In this document: piece by piece, positions 7,109-18,600 of the stretch
How the letters are laid out: every line of letters starts with the position of its first letter
Position numbering within the stretch: the first letter of the stretch is position 1
Source: SHYR01 sp036013055
Lineage (GTDB): Bacteria > Chloroflexota > Dehalococcoidia > UBA2979
Assembly: GCA_036013055.1 (NCBI GenBank)
Contig: DASCQM010000006.1
Coordinates: forward strand, 186,001 to 250,000
Direction: 5' to 3'
Length of the DNA: 64,000 nucleotides
Made by a program: the position numbers and the translations under genes
Notes under the pieces: model-generated
Databases searched by the model: none
What the model saw: the letters and a program-made list of their open reading frames with translations, nothing else
What the model was told of the DNA's origin: nothing

Positions 7109-9676
7109 CTAGGGTGCGGGCTCGATCGTGATCTCGTAGCTACCGAGTTCGTCCGAGTAGCTTTCCACGGAGATGAAGACCGGGCCGGTAAACGACGAAC
7201 GCCACGAGAGTTCGGCGGACGTCGATCCCAGTCCGCGCACGTCGGTCAGCTTGATCGCGCGAGACGCGGTGCGCCAGAGGTGCAGGTGCACATCGCTCAG
7301 CGTCGATGGGGCGACGGCGATCGTGTACGTCACGCCCTCCTCGGCCTCCAGCAGGAAGTAGTCGACCGCGCCCTCTTCAGCGATCTCGCCCGCGAGTGGG
7401 TCGCGAATCTCGATCGGTAGCGCACCGGATGACCATGCGGGTTGCCCGTCGGAGGCGAGGTTACTCGTCAGGCGCACCTGGCCCCGGCCATCCATCGCCA
7501 TCGTGTAGAGGTCGTCATTCCCGCCGCGTGACGAGCGGAAGACGATGCGCCGTCCATCCGGCGCCCATGACGGTTCGGTGTCGTCGGCGGGATTGTCGGT
7601 AAGGCGCACCGGGTTCGAGCCGTCCGCGTCCATGATGTAGATCTCGTTATTGCCGTCGCGGTCACTCTGGAAGGCGATCAGCGTGCCATCGGGAGACCAC
7701 GAGGGCTGCGTGTCGATCGCGGCGTGCGTCGTCAACCGCGTCGCGTCGGAACCATCGATGTCGGAGGCCCAGACGTCGAAGTTGTTCGAAGCGTCGAGCG
7801 AGAAGTAGGCGAGCTGCGAGCCGTCTGGCGACCACTCGGGGCCCTGAGCCGGGACGGCGGTGACGCGCTGCACGTCGCTGCCATCGGCGAGCATCGTGTA
7901 GATGAAGGCGTTGCCGTCCCGCGTCGACGTGAACGCGAGCATTGAGCTGTCCGGTGACCAGGCCGGCTCCACGTTCACGAATGGTGTGGCGGTGGTGTCG
8001 CTGACGGTGAGTCGCTGCAGCTCAGAGCCGTCAGCGTTCATGACGTAGATCTCGAAGTGCTCGCCATGGCGGTCGGTCTCGAACGCGATCTTCGTGCCGT
8101 CTGGTGACCACGCGGGGTCGCCGTCCTTGCCCGGGTTGTCGGTGAGGCGGGTCGCGTCGCCGGAGCCGTCCGCGTTCATCGTGTAGATCTCGAGGTTGCC
8201 GTCGCGCTCGGAGCCGGAGGTGATGCGACCGCTCGTGCAGAGTGAATCGAACGGCGAGCAGCTGGCGGGTAGAGCGGCCGGGTCGCTCGACGTGAACACC
8301 GGAACCGCCTCCGAGCCCCCGGTGAAGGCGAAGAACGCGAGCATGACGCCGGCGATGCCGGCAACAAGTCCCGGGGGTGCGAGATATGGGATCAGCCCCT
8401 CAGGGCGATCGTCGAACTCACCGGCACCGAGCAATGGTGCAGCGCCCGACTCGCTGTCGGCGCGAACGCTGAACTGGCGCAGCTGTTGCTGGCCGCGGAT
8501 CTGCCGCTCGCGGGGGGTGACGGTCATCGTCACCGTCGTGCCGGCACGTGGCGGTACTGTGACGGTCTCCGGGAACGCGAACGACAGCGCCTCATCCGGG
8601 TCCGTCGCCTGGAGCCGAAGATCGACTGGCTCGCCACTGATGTTGCGGAACGTGAGCTCGTACGTCGTGCGGCCGGCGCGGGGGATCAACGTCCGCTCTC
8701 GGCTGCCGCTGCCGATGTCCATCGTCACGGACAGCGGCATCGTGCGCAGATCGGTTGCCGCACCCGGCGTCGGGATTGGGAGCGCCGGGATCGCGCCGGG
8801 GTCGAGGATCTCGGTCTCCGGCATGCTCAGCACTTCGAGGCCGGCGGCGACGCCATCTGAGAGGTGCTCAAGCACCCCGGCGAGCTCGGACGCGCTCTGG
8901 TAGCGGTGATCGGGGGTTCTTCTCCATGCAGCGACCGATCGTCTCGATCACCGCCTGCGGCAGCCCTTCCAGCGGTTCGAGCGGGAGTGGCGACTCTCGG
9001 TGCTGCTGCAGGATCGTCAGCATCTCACCGGCGAAAGGCGGGCCGCCCGCGATCATGTGGTAGAGCGTGACGCCCAGCGAGTAGATGTCGGAGCGGTGAT
9101 CGGTCGTACCGCCGGCGGCCTCCGGCGGCGCGTAGATCAGCGTGCCGACGAACGCACCCTGCTGCGTGATCGTGGCCGAGCCGGCCTGCCGCGCGATGCC
9201 GAAGTCCATCACCTGGACGATGTCGCCCTCGGTGACCATGATGTTGCTCGGCTTGATGTCACGGTGCGTGACACCGCGGGCTTCCGCCTCCTCCAGCGCG
9301 CGAGCGACCTGGCTGCCAATCTTGAGCGCCCTCGCGGGCTCCAGTGGGCCGGAAGCGAGCATATCGCTCAGCTCCTGACCATCGATCAGCTTCATCACGA
9401 GGTAGAAGCGGCCGTCCTCGACGCCGAAGTCGAGCAACTGACAGGTGTAGGGGGAGCGGAGCAGCGCGCCTACGTGTGCCTCCCGCAGGAAGCGCTCACG
9501 GAATCGCCGTCCGTCTCGAGATGCGCGTGGACGAGCTTGACGGCGACCCTGGTGTTGTCACGTCGGTCGGTGGCCTCGTAGACAGTGGCCATGCCACCGG
9601 AGCCCAGCTCGCTGCCGAGCTGGTAGTTGGCAATGACCGTCGGGTCACTTCCGCCGCTGTCTTGTTCGTCTACCAT
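7109..9676 (-). pseudogene. Ser/Thr protein kinase with TolB-like propeller, two frameshifts
   Basis: Three minus-strand frames add up to one receptor-type kinase of about 855 residues. From ATG 9676: the Gly-rich loop LGSGGMATVYEA and VAVKLVHAH; then VTHRDIKPSNIM, VMDFGIARQ and a GTLIYAPPEA activation region; then a membrane helix, several TolB/PD40 beta-propeller repeats (WSPDGTKIAFETDR type) and a C-terminal PPC-like beta domain. Two single-base lesions break it. One near 9500-9508 would be repaired by one extra T in GATTCCGT, giving FRERFLREAHVG. The other is in a run of five C near 8912-8917, where one C fewer restores NPDHRYQSASELAG. Both are homopolymer indels, so sequencing error is as likely as decay. 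PP2C and FHA genes are divergent neighbours. Confidence 0.78.
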
Positions 9677-9840
9677 CGTCGCCTTTAGTTGCGCTCGGGC
9701 ACCGGGTCAGCATTCGGTCAGGTCGTCGGGTTCGTCGACGCCGTAGATCAGGGTATCGAAACAGCGTGGTCATGGCACTGTCACGGCACTGCTGTAGCAT
9801 ATCGAACGGTTGCTGCACTGGTGACGAACCACAGCACCGC

Positions 9841-10611
9841 ATGTCGTCCGCATGGGGCGACACCAGTGAGGTGTGCGGATCCGTGGGCACAACTGCTTCG
9901 CTTTCGCACGTCGGACTACAACGTTCCAACAACGAGGACGTTGCTCTCAGCATGGAGCTCGAGAGTGGCTTTCTCCTGCTCGCCGTCGCCGACGGCGTTG
10001 GCGGCAGCCGTGGCGGAGAGGTTGCCTCCGCGCAGGCGATCGGTGGACTGAAGCAATACCTCACCGCGGCGGACATCACCGATCCGGAGGAGGCACTGCG
10101 ATCCGGCGTGATGGCCGCGAACGAGGCGGTGCGCACGATGGCGGCGGCACAGATCGAGATCGCTGCTATGAGCACCACGTTCGTCGGCGGGCTGGTGCGC
10201 GGTGAGACCGTATGGGTCGCCAACGTCGGAGACAGCCGCGCGTACGTGATTCGTGATGGTCGGGCTGAGCAGGTCTCGGTCGATCACTCCTGGGTCGGCG
10301 AGCAGATCCGCAAGGGGCTCGTGGACCCCGATGACCCGCTGGTCAAAAGCTTCAGCAACATCGTCACCCGCGTCGTCGGTCCGGAAGAAGATCTCGAGGT
10401 CGACATGTTCGGCCCGGTGGACATCTCGGATGGCGCAGCGGTGCTCTTCTGTTCGGACGGGCTGCACGGCCCGGTGGACGATGAGGCGATCGCGGCTGCC
10501 TTCGCTGAGCAGCCGAACAGCGCCGAGGCGGTGGCCGAACGGCTGGTGCAGTTGGCGATCGACGCTGGCGGCCCGGATAATGTCTCCGTGGCCATCTTCG
10601 ACACTCGATAG
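9841..10611 (+). CDS. PP2C-family Ser/Thr protein phosphatase
   Basis: A PP2C/SpoIIE-type phosphatase of 256 residues from ATG 9841 (the same frame opens at 9766). All metal-site motifs are present: SNNEDVAL, AVADGVGGSRGGEVAS, VGDSRAYVIRDG, FCSDGLHG and GGPDNVSVAIFD. These Asp residues bind the two Mn/Mg ions that hydrolyse phosphoserine and phosphothreonine. No membrane segment is seen, so it is probably cytosolic. It is divergent from the Ser/Thr kinase gene and is followed after 33 bp by an FHA gene, the classic kinase-phosphatase-FHA grouping. It likely reverses the kinase's phosphorylation. No clear ribosome site supports the start; the upstream extension is Cys-rich and unlike the family. 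Confidence 0.88.
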   Translation: MSSAWGDTSEVCGSVGTTASLSHVGLQRSNNEDVALSMELESGFLLLAVADGVGGSRGGEVASAQAIGGLKQYLTAADITDPEEALRSGVMAANEAVRTMAAAQIEIAAMSTTFVGGLVRGETVWVANVGDSRAYVIRDGRAEQVSVDHSWVGEQIRKGLVDPDDPLVKSFSNIVTRVVGPEEDLEVDMFGPVDISDGAAVLFCSDGLHGPVDDEAIAAAFAEQPNSAEAVAERLVQLAIDAGGPDNVSVAIFDTR

Positions 10612-10644
10612 TCGAAATTCAGGCCGCGCGAGGACGGATTCGCT

Positions 10645-10941
10645 GTGGCCGGCGAGTATTACCTGGTCTGGGTTGATGGCGACGGCGTCGCCGAGGAGCT
10701 GCGGCTGACAGCCGGATCGATGGTGCTCGGGCGCGCGTCCGCCTGTGACGTGGTGCTGACGGATTCCGGCATCTCCCGCGAACATGCCCGCATCGAGCTC
10801 GTTGGCGAGACGGTGACGATTCACGATCTGAAGAGCCGCAATGGCACGTGGGTCAATGGTGAGCGAGCGAGCGGCGTCACGCTGCTGCCGGGCGACGAAA
10901 TCGGGGTAGGGCGCCTCACGTTGGCGCTGATGGAGTTCTAG
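10645..10941 (+). CDS. Stand-alone FHA domain protein
   Basis: A 98-residue protein that is essentially one forkhead-associated domain. The full phosphothreonine-binding pattern is present: VLGRASACDVVL, GISREHARIEL, and LKSRNGTWVNGER with the late Asn that contacts the bound peptide. It starts at GTG 10645, 33 bp after the PP2C gene, and ends with the frame LTLALMEF. It probably reads the phosphorylation state set by the nearby kinase and phosphatase. Unlike the FHA-like protein at 4.3 kb, its key Ser-Arg-x-His is intact. Confidence 0.9.
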   Translation: MAGEYYLVWVDGDGVAEELRLTAGSMVLGRASACDVVLTDSGISREHARIELVGETVTIHDLKSRNGTWVNGERASGVTLLPGDEIGVGRLTLALMEF

Positions 10942-11017
10942 TCCCCCCGTCGCCTCTGCCGGCCCCGCTTGCGACTTTGTGACGAATCGCGCAATATTGG
11001 ACGTCCACTCGTGAGTT

Positions 11018-14000
11018 ATGATGGCTGTTCTCTTTATGACGCCGGATCAGGCCCGGCGCGTGAATTCGGCACTTCGGAGCAAGACATTGCGTACTGATCT
11101 CCTCGCGTCAGCACCTCTGTACAACCCCGAGTTCGATCACGACGCCTGCGGTACCGGATTCGTCGCGCAGATCGACGGTACGCGCACTCATCGCACGGTC
11201 GAGATGGCGGTCGAGGCGGTAATCAACCTCACGCACCGCGGTGCGGTGTCCGCTGATGCTGCATCCGGCGACGGTGCCGGCGTGACGATCCAGATTCCGT
11301 ACGAGATGCTGAGTGCCGAGGTCGGGCAACTGGGATTCGAGATCGCGAAGCCAGAAGAGCTGGCCGTTGCGATGGTGTTCCTGCCGCCCGATGAGGCTGC
11401 GCGGCCTCAGGCGCGGGAGCTACTGGAGCAGGCGAGTACCGCCAGTGGCCTCGAGGTGTTGGGCTGGCGACCCGTGCCGATCGATCCCTCCGTGCTCGGT
11501 GGGCTCGCGCTTGAGACGTTGCCGGGCATCGAGCAGTTGCTGATCGCCCGTCCGTCCTCGCTCCAGGGCGCTGACTACGACCGTGCACTCTACCTTGCCC
11601 GCCGGCGCGCTGAAGGCGCCTTCCGCGACGCCGACCTCGACTGCTACGTCGTCTCAATGTCCGCGCGCACGGTCGTCTACAAGGGCCTGATGGTCGCGCC
11701 GCAGCTTACGCACTTCTACCCGGATCTCTCGGACGAGCGCACCGTCGCGTCGATCGCACTCTTCCACCAGCGATTCGCGACGAACACGCTGCCGACGTGG
11801 AAGCTCGCGCAGCCGTTCCGCATGGTCGCGCACAACGGCGAAATCAACACGCTGCTTGGCAACCGCAACTGGATGACGGCCCGCGAGCCGGAGATGACTT
11901 CTGCAGTCTGGGGCGACCAGGTCGAGGATTTGCTGCCGGTCGTCTGGCCGATCGGTTCGGATACGGCATCGATCGACGAGGCGTTTGAACTGCTGGTCAC
12001 TTCTGGTCGCGACCTGTTGCACGCGATGATGATGCTGATCCCTGAGGCGTGGGAAAACATGCCGAACATGGATCCGAACCTGCGCGCGTTCTACGAGTAC
12101 CACGCATGCTTGACCGAACCGTGGGACGGTCCGGCGGCGATCGCCTTCACGAACGGCACGATCGCGGCGTGCGTGATGGACCGCAACGGACTGCGGCCCG
12201 CTCGCTACCAGGTCACCGCCGATGGCGTCGTGATCATGGGCTCCGAGGTCGGGCTGATCGACGTGCCCCTGAACGAAGTCGTGGAGTCCGGACGCGTCGG
12301 ACCGGGCGAGATGATCGCCGTCGATACTGCCCGGCGCCAGGTGCTGCACAACGACGAGATCAAGCGTGAGATCGCCTCGCGCCGGCCATACGGCGACTGG
12401 GTCGCTCGCAACCTGCACCACCTCGATCCCTCGCTCTACCGTTCGAACGGCCACGTGCGTGAACGTTCCTCGGAAGACGTCGACATCGAGCAGTTGCAGA
12501 TCCTCCATGGCTACACGCACGAGGAGCTTGAGTACGTGATCAAGGCGATGGCGGCCGACGGCAAGGAGCCGACCGGTTCCATGGGAGACGACACGCCGCC
12601 GTCTGCACTACAGGATCAGGGACGGCTGCTCTACACGTACTTCCGCCAGAAGTTCGCGCAGGTGACGAACCCCGCGATTGACTCGATCCGCGAGGAAATC
12701 GTGATGTCGCTCGACACGTATCTGGGCCGGCGACACTCGCTGCTGGAGACCACGCCAGAGGCCGCGCGCCTCGTGCATCTCACCAGCCCGTTAATGATCG
12801 ATGAGGAGCTAACGTCTCTCCGTAGCATCCCGCTTGAGGACTTCCAGCTGACCACGTTGCACGCGCGCTTTGCCGTCGCGGACGGCCCCGGCGCTCTGCG
12901 TGACGCGCTCGACGAGCTGTGTGCCGCGGCCGTGCTGGCCGTCGACGAGGGGCATTCGGTGGTCGTCGTCAGCGACCGCCTGACCGACGAGCACTGGGCA
13001 CCGATCCCGATGCTGCTCGCCGTTGCGACCGTGCACCACGAACTGATCCGCACCGGACGTCGGATGCGGGCCAGCATCATTGCGGAGACCGCAGACGCGC
13101 GCGACGTGCATCACTTCGCGACGCTGATCGGGTTCGGGGCCTCAGCCGTGAACCCCTATCTCGCATTTGAGACGCTGCGCAATCTCGCCGAACAGGGCGA
13201 ATTCGATGACACCCCGGTATACGAGGTGCTGCGCTCCTACCAGCAGGCAGTCGATATTGGCATCCTCAAGATCATGTCGAAGATGGGCATCTCCGCCGTC
13301 TCGTCGTATCACGGCGGGCAGATCTTCGAGGCGCTGGGGATCAGCGACGACGTCGTGAATTTCTCCTTCCCCGGTACGACTTCGCGCGTTGGTGGCATCG
13401 GCTTCGAGCAGATCGCCGAGGACGTGCTGGCGCGGCATGCGCAGGTCTACTCCGGCGAGAAGATGACGCACGGTGGCTGGTACAAGTACCGCCGCGATGG
13501 CGACTACCACGCTAACGCGCCGCAGGTCTGGCGCGCGATGCACCTCGTCGCGCAGGACGGCGAGGACGAGGAGTACGAGAAGTACCAGGAGCTTGTTCAG
13601 CAGCGTCCGCCGGTCGCGCTGCGCGACCTGATCGAGTTCAACAGCGACCGTCAGGCGATCGACCTCGATGCGGTCGAACCGCTCGATGCGGTCACCGCGC
13701 GTTTCCAGACCGGCGCGATGTCGCTCGGCGCGCTCAGCCCCGAGGCACACGAGGACATCGCGAGGGCGATGAACATCCTCGGTGGTCGCTCGAACACCGG
13801 CGAGGGGGGCGAGGATCCGCGTCGCTACCTGCCGGACGGCGACAAGCGCGACGCCAACTCAGCCGTGAAACAGGTCGCGTCGGGACGCTTCGGCGTGACA
13901 CCCGCCTATCTGGCGGCGGCGCAGGAGCTGGAGATCAAGATCTCGCAGGGTTCGAAGCCCGGCGAGGGAGGCCAGCTTCCCGGGCACAAGGTCTCGGCCT

Positions 14001-15610
14001 ACATCGCCGGACTGCGGCACGTGATGCCGGGTACGACCCTGATCTCGCCACCCCCGCACCACGACATCTACTCGATCGAAGACATCGCGCAGCTGATCTA
14101 CGACCTGAAGATGGCGAACGGGGATGCGAAGGTTTGCGTGAAGCTCGTCGCCGCCGAGGGCGTGGGCACGATCGCGGCCGGTGTCGCCAAGGCATACGCC
14201 GACGTGATTCAGATCAGCGGTGCCGATGGCGGTACCGGTGCCTCGCCACTCTCATCGACGAAGTACGCGGGCGCCCCGTGGGAACTCGGTATCGCCGAGA
14301 CGCAGCAGGTGCTCGTCGCCAACGGCCTGCGCGGTCGCGTCACGCTGCGCACGGATGGCGGTATGAAGACCGGTCGCGACATCGTCGTCGCGGCAATGCT
14401 GGGCGCGGAGCAGTTCGGCTTCGGCACGGCAGCGATGATCGCTGTCGGCTGCAAGATGGCGCGCCAGTGCCACCTCAACACCTGCCCGGTTGGCGTGGCG
14501 ACGCAGCGCGAGGATCTGCGTGAGAAGTATTTCGGTACGCCAGAGATGCTGGTCAGTTTCCTGCGCCACGTGGGCGCGGAAGTTCGCGAAATTCTCGCGG
14601 AACTCGGCTATGAGAAGATCGGCGACATCATCGGACGCAGCGACCTGCTGCAGCAGATTCCCGGGGGCGACGACCACCGTTGGGGCAGCGTCGACCTGTC
14701 GAAGCTGATCGCGCACGTCGACCCGGAGGGCACGCAGCCGCATCAGGCGACGCAGGACCGCAACGATCGCCCCGGCACGCCGCTCGACGACGAGATCATC
14801 GCGGACCTTGAGACCTCGATTGCCGCGCGAACCGCCGCGCAGCGCTCGTACCCGATTCGCAACACGGACCGCACGGTTGGCGGCCGTCTCTCGGGACACA
14901 TCGCTCGCCACTACGGCGACGCGGGGCTGCCGGACGACACGCTCAACCTCCACTTCACGGGCTCGGCCGGACAGTCGTTCGGCGCGTGGCTCGTGAACGG
15001 GGTGAATCTGCATCTCGTCGGCGAGGCGAATGACTACGTTGGCAAAGGCATGGGGGGCGGCGAGATTTCGATTCGCCCGCCGGACGACGCCGCGTTCCCG
15101 ACACACGAGGCGGTGCTGGTGGGGAACACCGTGCTCTACGGGGCGACCGGTGGAAACCTCCTCGTGGCTGGTAAGGCCGGCGAGCGCTTCGGCGTACGCA
15201 ACTCTGGTGCGCGGGCCGTCGTCGAGGGCATCGGCGACCACGGCTGTGAGTACATGACCGATGGGGTTGTCGTGATCCTCGGTGAGACCGGGCGCAACTT
15301 CGGCGCCGGGATGTCGAACGGCGTCGGATTCGTCTTCGACGAGCGCGGTGACTTCCGAGCGCGCGTGAACCAGGAACTCGTGGGCCTCGAGCAGGTGACC
15401 GACCCCGAGGACATCGAACTACTCGAGCGGTTGATCCAGCGTCACCTGGAGCAGACCGGCTCGGATCGAGCCGCCGAGATCCTCGGTGACTGGCGTCGTG
15501 CGCTGCCGAAGTTCTGGAAGGTCGCGCCGAAGTTCGCGGCTTCCGAGGAGGGCGCGATGACCGTCGCGCGCCGGCATCTCGAGAGCCTGAAGTCGACGGT
15601 GACGACCTAG
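11018..15610 (+). CDS. gltB: Glutamate synthase, large subunit
   Basis: A 1530-residue ferredoxin- or NADPH-dependent glutamate synthase large subunit, which makes two glutamates from glutamine and 2-oxoglutarate. Order of domains: a propeptide to residue 43; a class II glutamine amidotransferase starting at Cys44 (HDACGTGFVA), the expected nucleophile after cleavage; a central domain; the FMN-binding synthase barrel (SQGSKPGEGGQLPGHK, then ADGGTGASPLSS); the Fe-S cysteines in CKMARQCHLNTCPVGVATQ; and a C-terminal beta-helix of GXXGXXXG repeats (TGGNLLVAGKAGERFGVRNSG region). Length is standard. The start is ATG 11018 or 11021, with no strong ribosome site. The small subunit gltD is not adjacent. 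An ABC exporter gene is convergent downstream. Confidence 0.95.
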   Translation: MMAVLFMTPDQARRVNSALRSKTLRTDLLASAPLYNPEFDHDACGTGFVAQIDGTRTHRTVEMAVEAVINLTHRGAVSADAASGDGAGVTIQIPYEMLSAEVGQLGFEIAKPEELAVAMVFLPPDEAARPQARELLEQASTASGLEVLGWRPVPIDPSVLGGLALETLPGIEQLLIARPSSLQGADYDRALYLARRRAEGAFRDADLDCYVVSMSARTVVYKGLMVAPQLTHFYPDLSDERTVASIALFHQRFATNTLPTWKLAQPFRMVAHNGEINTLLGNRNWMTAREPEMTSAVWGDQVEDLLPVVWPIGSDTASIDEAFELLVTSGRDLLHAMMMLIPEAWENMPNMDPNLRAFYEYHACLTEPWDGPAAIAFTNGTIAACVMDRNGLRPARYQVTADGVVIMGSEVGLIDVPLNEVVESGRVGPGEMIAVDTARRQVLHNDEIKREIASRRPYGDWVARNLHHLDPSLYRSNGHVRERSSEDVDIEQLQILHGYTHEELEYVIKAMAADGKEPTGSMGDDTPPSALQDQGRLLYTYFRQKFAQVTNPAIDSIREEIVMSLDTYLGRRHSLLETTPEAARLVHLTSPLMIDEELTSLRSIPLEDFQLTTLHARFAVADGPGALRDALDELCAAAVLAVDEGHSVVVVSDRLTDEHWAPIPMLLAVATVHHELIRTGRRMRASIIAETADARDVHHFATLIGFGASAVNPYLAFETLRNLAEQGEFDDTPVYEVLRSYQQAVDIGILKIMSKMGISAVSSYHGGQIFEALGISDDVVNFSFPGTTSRVGGIGFEQIAEDVLARHAQVYSGEKMTHGGWYKYRRDGDYHANAPQVWRAMHLVAQDGEDEEYEKYQELVQQRPPVALRDLIEFNSDRQAIDLDAVEPLDAVTARFQTGAMSLGALSPEAHEDIARAMNILGGRSNTGEGGEDPRRYLPDGDKRDANSAVKQVASGRFGVTPAYLAAAQELEIKISQGSKPGEGGQLPGHKVSAYIAGLRHVMPGTTLISPPPHHDIYSIEDIAQLIYDLKMANGDAKVCVKLVAAEGVGTIAAGVAKAYADVIQISGADGGTGASPLSSTKYAGAPWELGIAETQQVLVANGLRGRVTLRTDGGMKTGRDIVVAAMLGAEQFGFGTAAMIAVGCKMARQCHLNTCPVGVATQREDLREKYFGTPEMLVSFLRHVGAEVREILAELGYEKIGDIIGRSDLLQQIPGGDDHRWGSVDLSKLIAHVDPEGTQPHQATQDRNDRPGTPLDDEIIADLETSIAARTAAQRSYPIRNTDRTVGGRLSGHIARHYGDAGLPDDTLNLHFTGSAGQSFGAWLVNGVNLHLVGEANDYVGKGMGGGEISIRPPDDAAFPTHEAVLVGNTVLYGATGGNLLVAGKAGERFGVRNSGARAVVEGIGDHGCEYMTDGVVVILGETGRNFGAGMSNGVGFVFDERGDFRARVNQELVGLEQVTDPEDIELLERLIQRHLEQTGSDRAAEILGDWRRALPKFWKVAPKFAASEEGAMTVARRHLESLKSTVTT

Positions 15611-15628
15611 AGCATCCTAGCCCCTGAA

Positions 15629-15646
15629 TCGCGGCTGTGACCGCGA
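15629..15646. terminator. Hairpin between convergent gltB and ABC permease genes
   Basis: TCGCGG (15629-15634) and CCGCGA (15641-15646) form a perfect 6-bp stem with a six-base loop in the 89-bp gap between two convergent genes. The position fits a two-way terminator, but no T-run follows on either strand, so the call rests on location and stem only. Confidence 0.35.
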
Positions 15647-15699
15647 GGCCGTGTGGCTGCTACCTATGGCTACCTGTGTCGCGGCTCGTCGTAGCTCAG

Positions 15700-18600
15700 C
15701 TACTCGTATCTCAGCGCCTCGGCCGGGACGATCTTCGACGCCGAGCGGGCGGGGATCAGCGTCATTAGCGCGCTCGCACCGTAAGCGACCGCAGCGATGA
15801 CCCCGACTCGGATCCACGGGATCTCGAACTGAATCTCCGCTCCATCGGTGAACTCAGGGCTCGTCAACAGGTTGTACGAGAGCGCGAGGCCGAGCACGAG
15901 CCCCATACCAACGCCGGTGATCGCGATGAACGACGACTCCATGAAGAAGGAGAGCCGCACGAGCCGTCGCGAGTATCCGATCGCCCGCAGCACGCCGATC
16001 TGCTGACGACGTTCAACGACCGTGCGGAACGCGATCACGCCGAGTGCTGCGATGCCGACGATCAGTCCGAGCCCCATGAAACTCTCGAAGAGCAGTTGGA
16101 AGGCGCGCGACTGGGATGCCTGTACATCAATCTGCTCGATGATCGACTTCGCCTGAACGCCTCGCTCGAGCAGCGTCGACTCGATGTCGTGCGCGAGCCG
16201 GACCGACCCGCTCTTCGAGTCGTCGTCGCCGGCCGAGATCAGGAACGTCTCAGTCTCGCCGCCACCGAGGGTGCTGTCGACGACCTCGCGCCCCGTGAAG
16301 AGCGCGAACAGTTGCAGCAGGACGCCGGTCACCTGCGGCTCGAGCACGCCGATCACCTGCACCGTAATCTCGCCATCGTCGGTGCGCATGGTGACCGGGA
16401 TCGGGTCCCACGGCCCCTCGCGCAGATCGTTGGCTGAGACGGGAAGCTCGAAACGGCCTTCGCCGGGCGGGCCGCCGCCGAACCCATCCTCGATGTGCAG
16501 GCGGCCGGCATCGACGATCGCGACCGTCGGGTCGTCCCGCAGTGCCTGCAGCACGGCTTCGTCGCTGTCGTACCCGTTTGCGCGGAACTGGAGAGGGAAC
16601 TTCGCGAGTCGGAGGAAACTGTCATCGAGTCCCTGCACGCGGAAGCGGTGGAAGTCGTCGTCGCCGGCCTTCATCTGTGGGTAGGCCGTCACCATCGTGC
16701 CGACTCCGCCGATGTTCGCGTACACGTCGTAGCCGCCCTCGGTAAGGGCAGTACGCAGATCGGGGATGCGGTTGGAGGGGTTGGCATCGACGACCACGTC
16801 GAAACCGGCCGTCGCGTCGTCGCTGAGGAAGAGTTGCGTGAAGTTGAAGTTGAGCGTGGCCATCACGACGAGGCTGAAGACGACGAGCCCGAACATGGCG
16901 AGCGTCAGCCCGGTGAGGGTCTTCGCGGCGAGCGGGTATGCGATCGCGGTTCGGACCGCTGGCGCGATGCCGCCGAAGGCGCGCCCGAAGAGGTTGAGCA
17001 CGCGCAGCACGACCTCCGCGTTGAAGATGATCACCAGCGTGGCTGCTGCGGTGATGCAGATGCCGCTGACGAAGAACATCTCGATGTTGCCGTTCAGTTC
17101 CTGCGGCACCGGCAGTCCGAGCACGCGGAAGACGCCGTGGATCGGGTCGAGGCCGCGACTCTCGGTGACGTCGGCAAAGAGCGAGAAGGGGAGCGGCAGC
17201 AGCCAGTACCAGACCAGCGCCAGTCCCGCGATCGTGAACGCGAGACGTGAGCCGGCGCCGAAGTACACCGCGAGCATCGCGACCGCGAGGACAGCGAGCG
17301 TCGTCCCCCCGGCGTAAGCGAACATCTTATGCTGCATCCACCCGCCGACGGGTCCCAGCGCGTCCGCCGACTGCCAGCCGCTCATGTAGACCAGCAGCAT
17401 GCCGAGCACGATCATCAGCACGGCCCAGCCGCCGCTGTTGCGGTGGCGTGCCGCCCAGTCGCGGCTGCGCAGCAGACCCCAGAATGCCCATGAGATCCGG
17501 CCACCGCCAGCGAACACCAGCAACGGCGCAAATGCGATCATGGACGCTACGCGCCCACCGCCATCGCGAAGATCGATCGCCCGATCCCGGCCACGCAGCA
17601 GTGGGTTGCGAACGCTTCGCGACACCAGCCTGATGACTGCGATCAAACCTGCGGCAGTCAGCACGCGACGACGAATGAAGTGGGCGATGGATTGCCCCCG
17701 ACCAGCGGGCGCGAGCGATGGCTCCGCTGCCTCCCGCATGCCGTAAATGATCCAAGCGGCAAGCGCCGCAAGCGCAATCAATCCAGCGCCGCGTGTCTGC
17801 AGACCGACTGTCAGAAGGATGACTCCTACTACGATCCAGAACACGATCAAGACGACGATCCAGGTCATGGTCAGCAGAACGCTGGCGGCAGCCAGAGCCA
17901 ATCGACCTGCCGTGCGGTCCGCGCCGACCAGCGGCTGCGGTTCCGGCAGATCCCTGATCGCCCGCACGATGTTGAGGTTTGCGGCACGCCACGCGGAGAA
18001 GACGACGGTGATGAATGTGAGCACGACGCCGAGCGAGTAGGCGATCGCGAAGCCCTGCCAGTTGAAGTGGAAGGTGATCGACAGCCCGAAGTCGTCGAAG
18101 ATGCGGCCCATTACGGCGATTAGGGCGCCTGCGACGGCGAGGCCGAGGAGGGCACCGATCGCCGCTGAGCCGATGTTGTACGCCATGCCCTCAGCGAGGA
18201 ACGACTGCGTGAGGTGCATCCGCTTCATGCCAACGGCGCGGGCCATGCCCATCTCGGCGCGGCGTTCGGCCGCGAGCATGATGAAGATCAGGAAGATCAG
18301 CATGATCCCGGCGGCGATCGAGAAGAGGCCGAAGACGAGGAAGAACGTCACGAAGATCGAGCCGATCAGCTCGCCGATCGCCACGATCTGCTTCTTCGTT
18401 AGCACGACATCGGCCTCGGCCTCCGGGTGGAGGTCGATGAAGGCCTCGAGCCGGTCTTGAATACCGTCGCTGAGGTCGAGCGTGCCGCGGATGCCCCCGA
18501 GGCTCGATACCGCGATGAATGCGACGCCCTCCGGTATATCGACGATCTCGCGAGCAGACTCGATGTTGATCGCGATCCCACCGGTGAGCCCGTTGGATCC

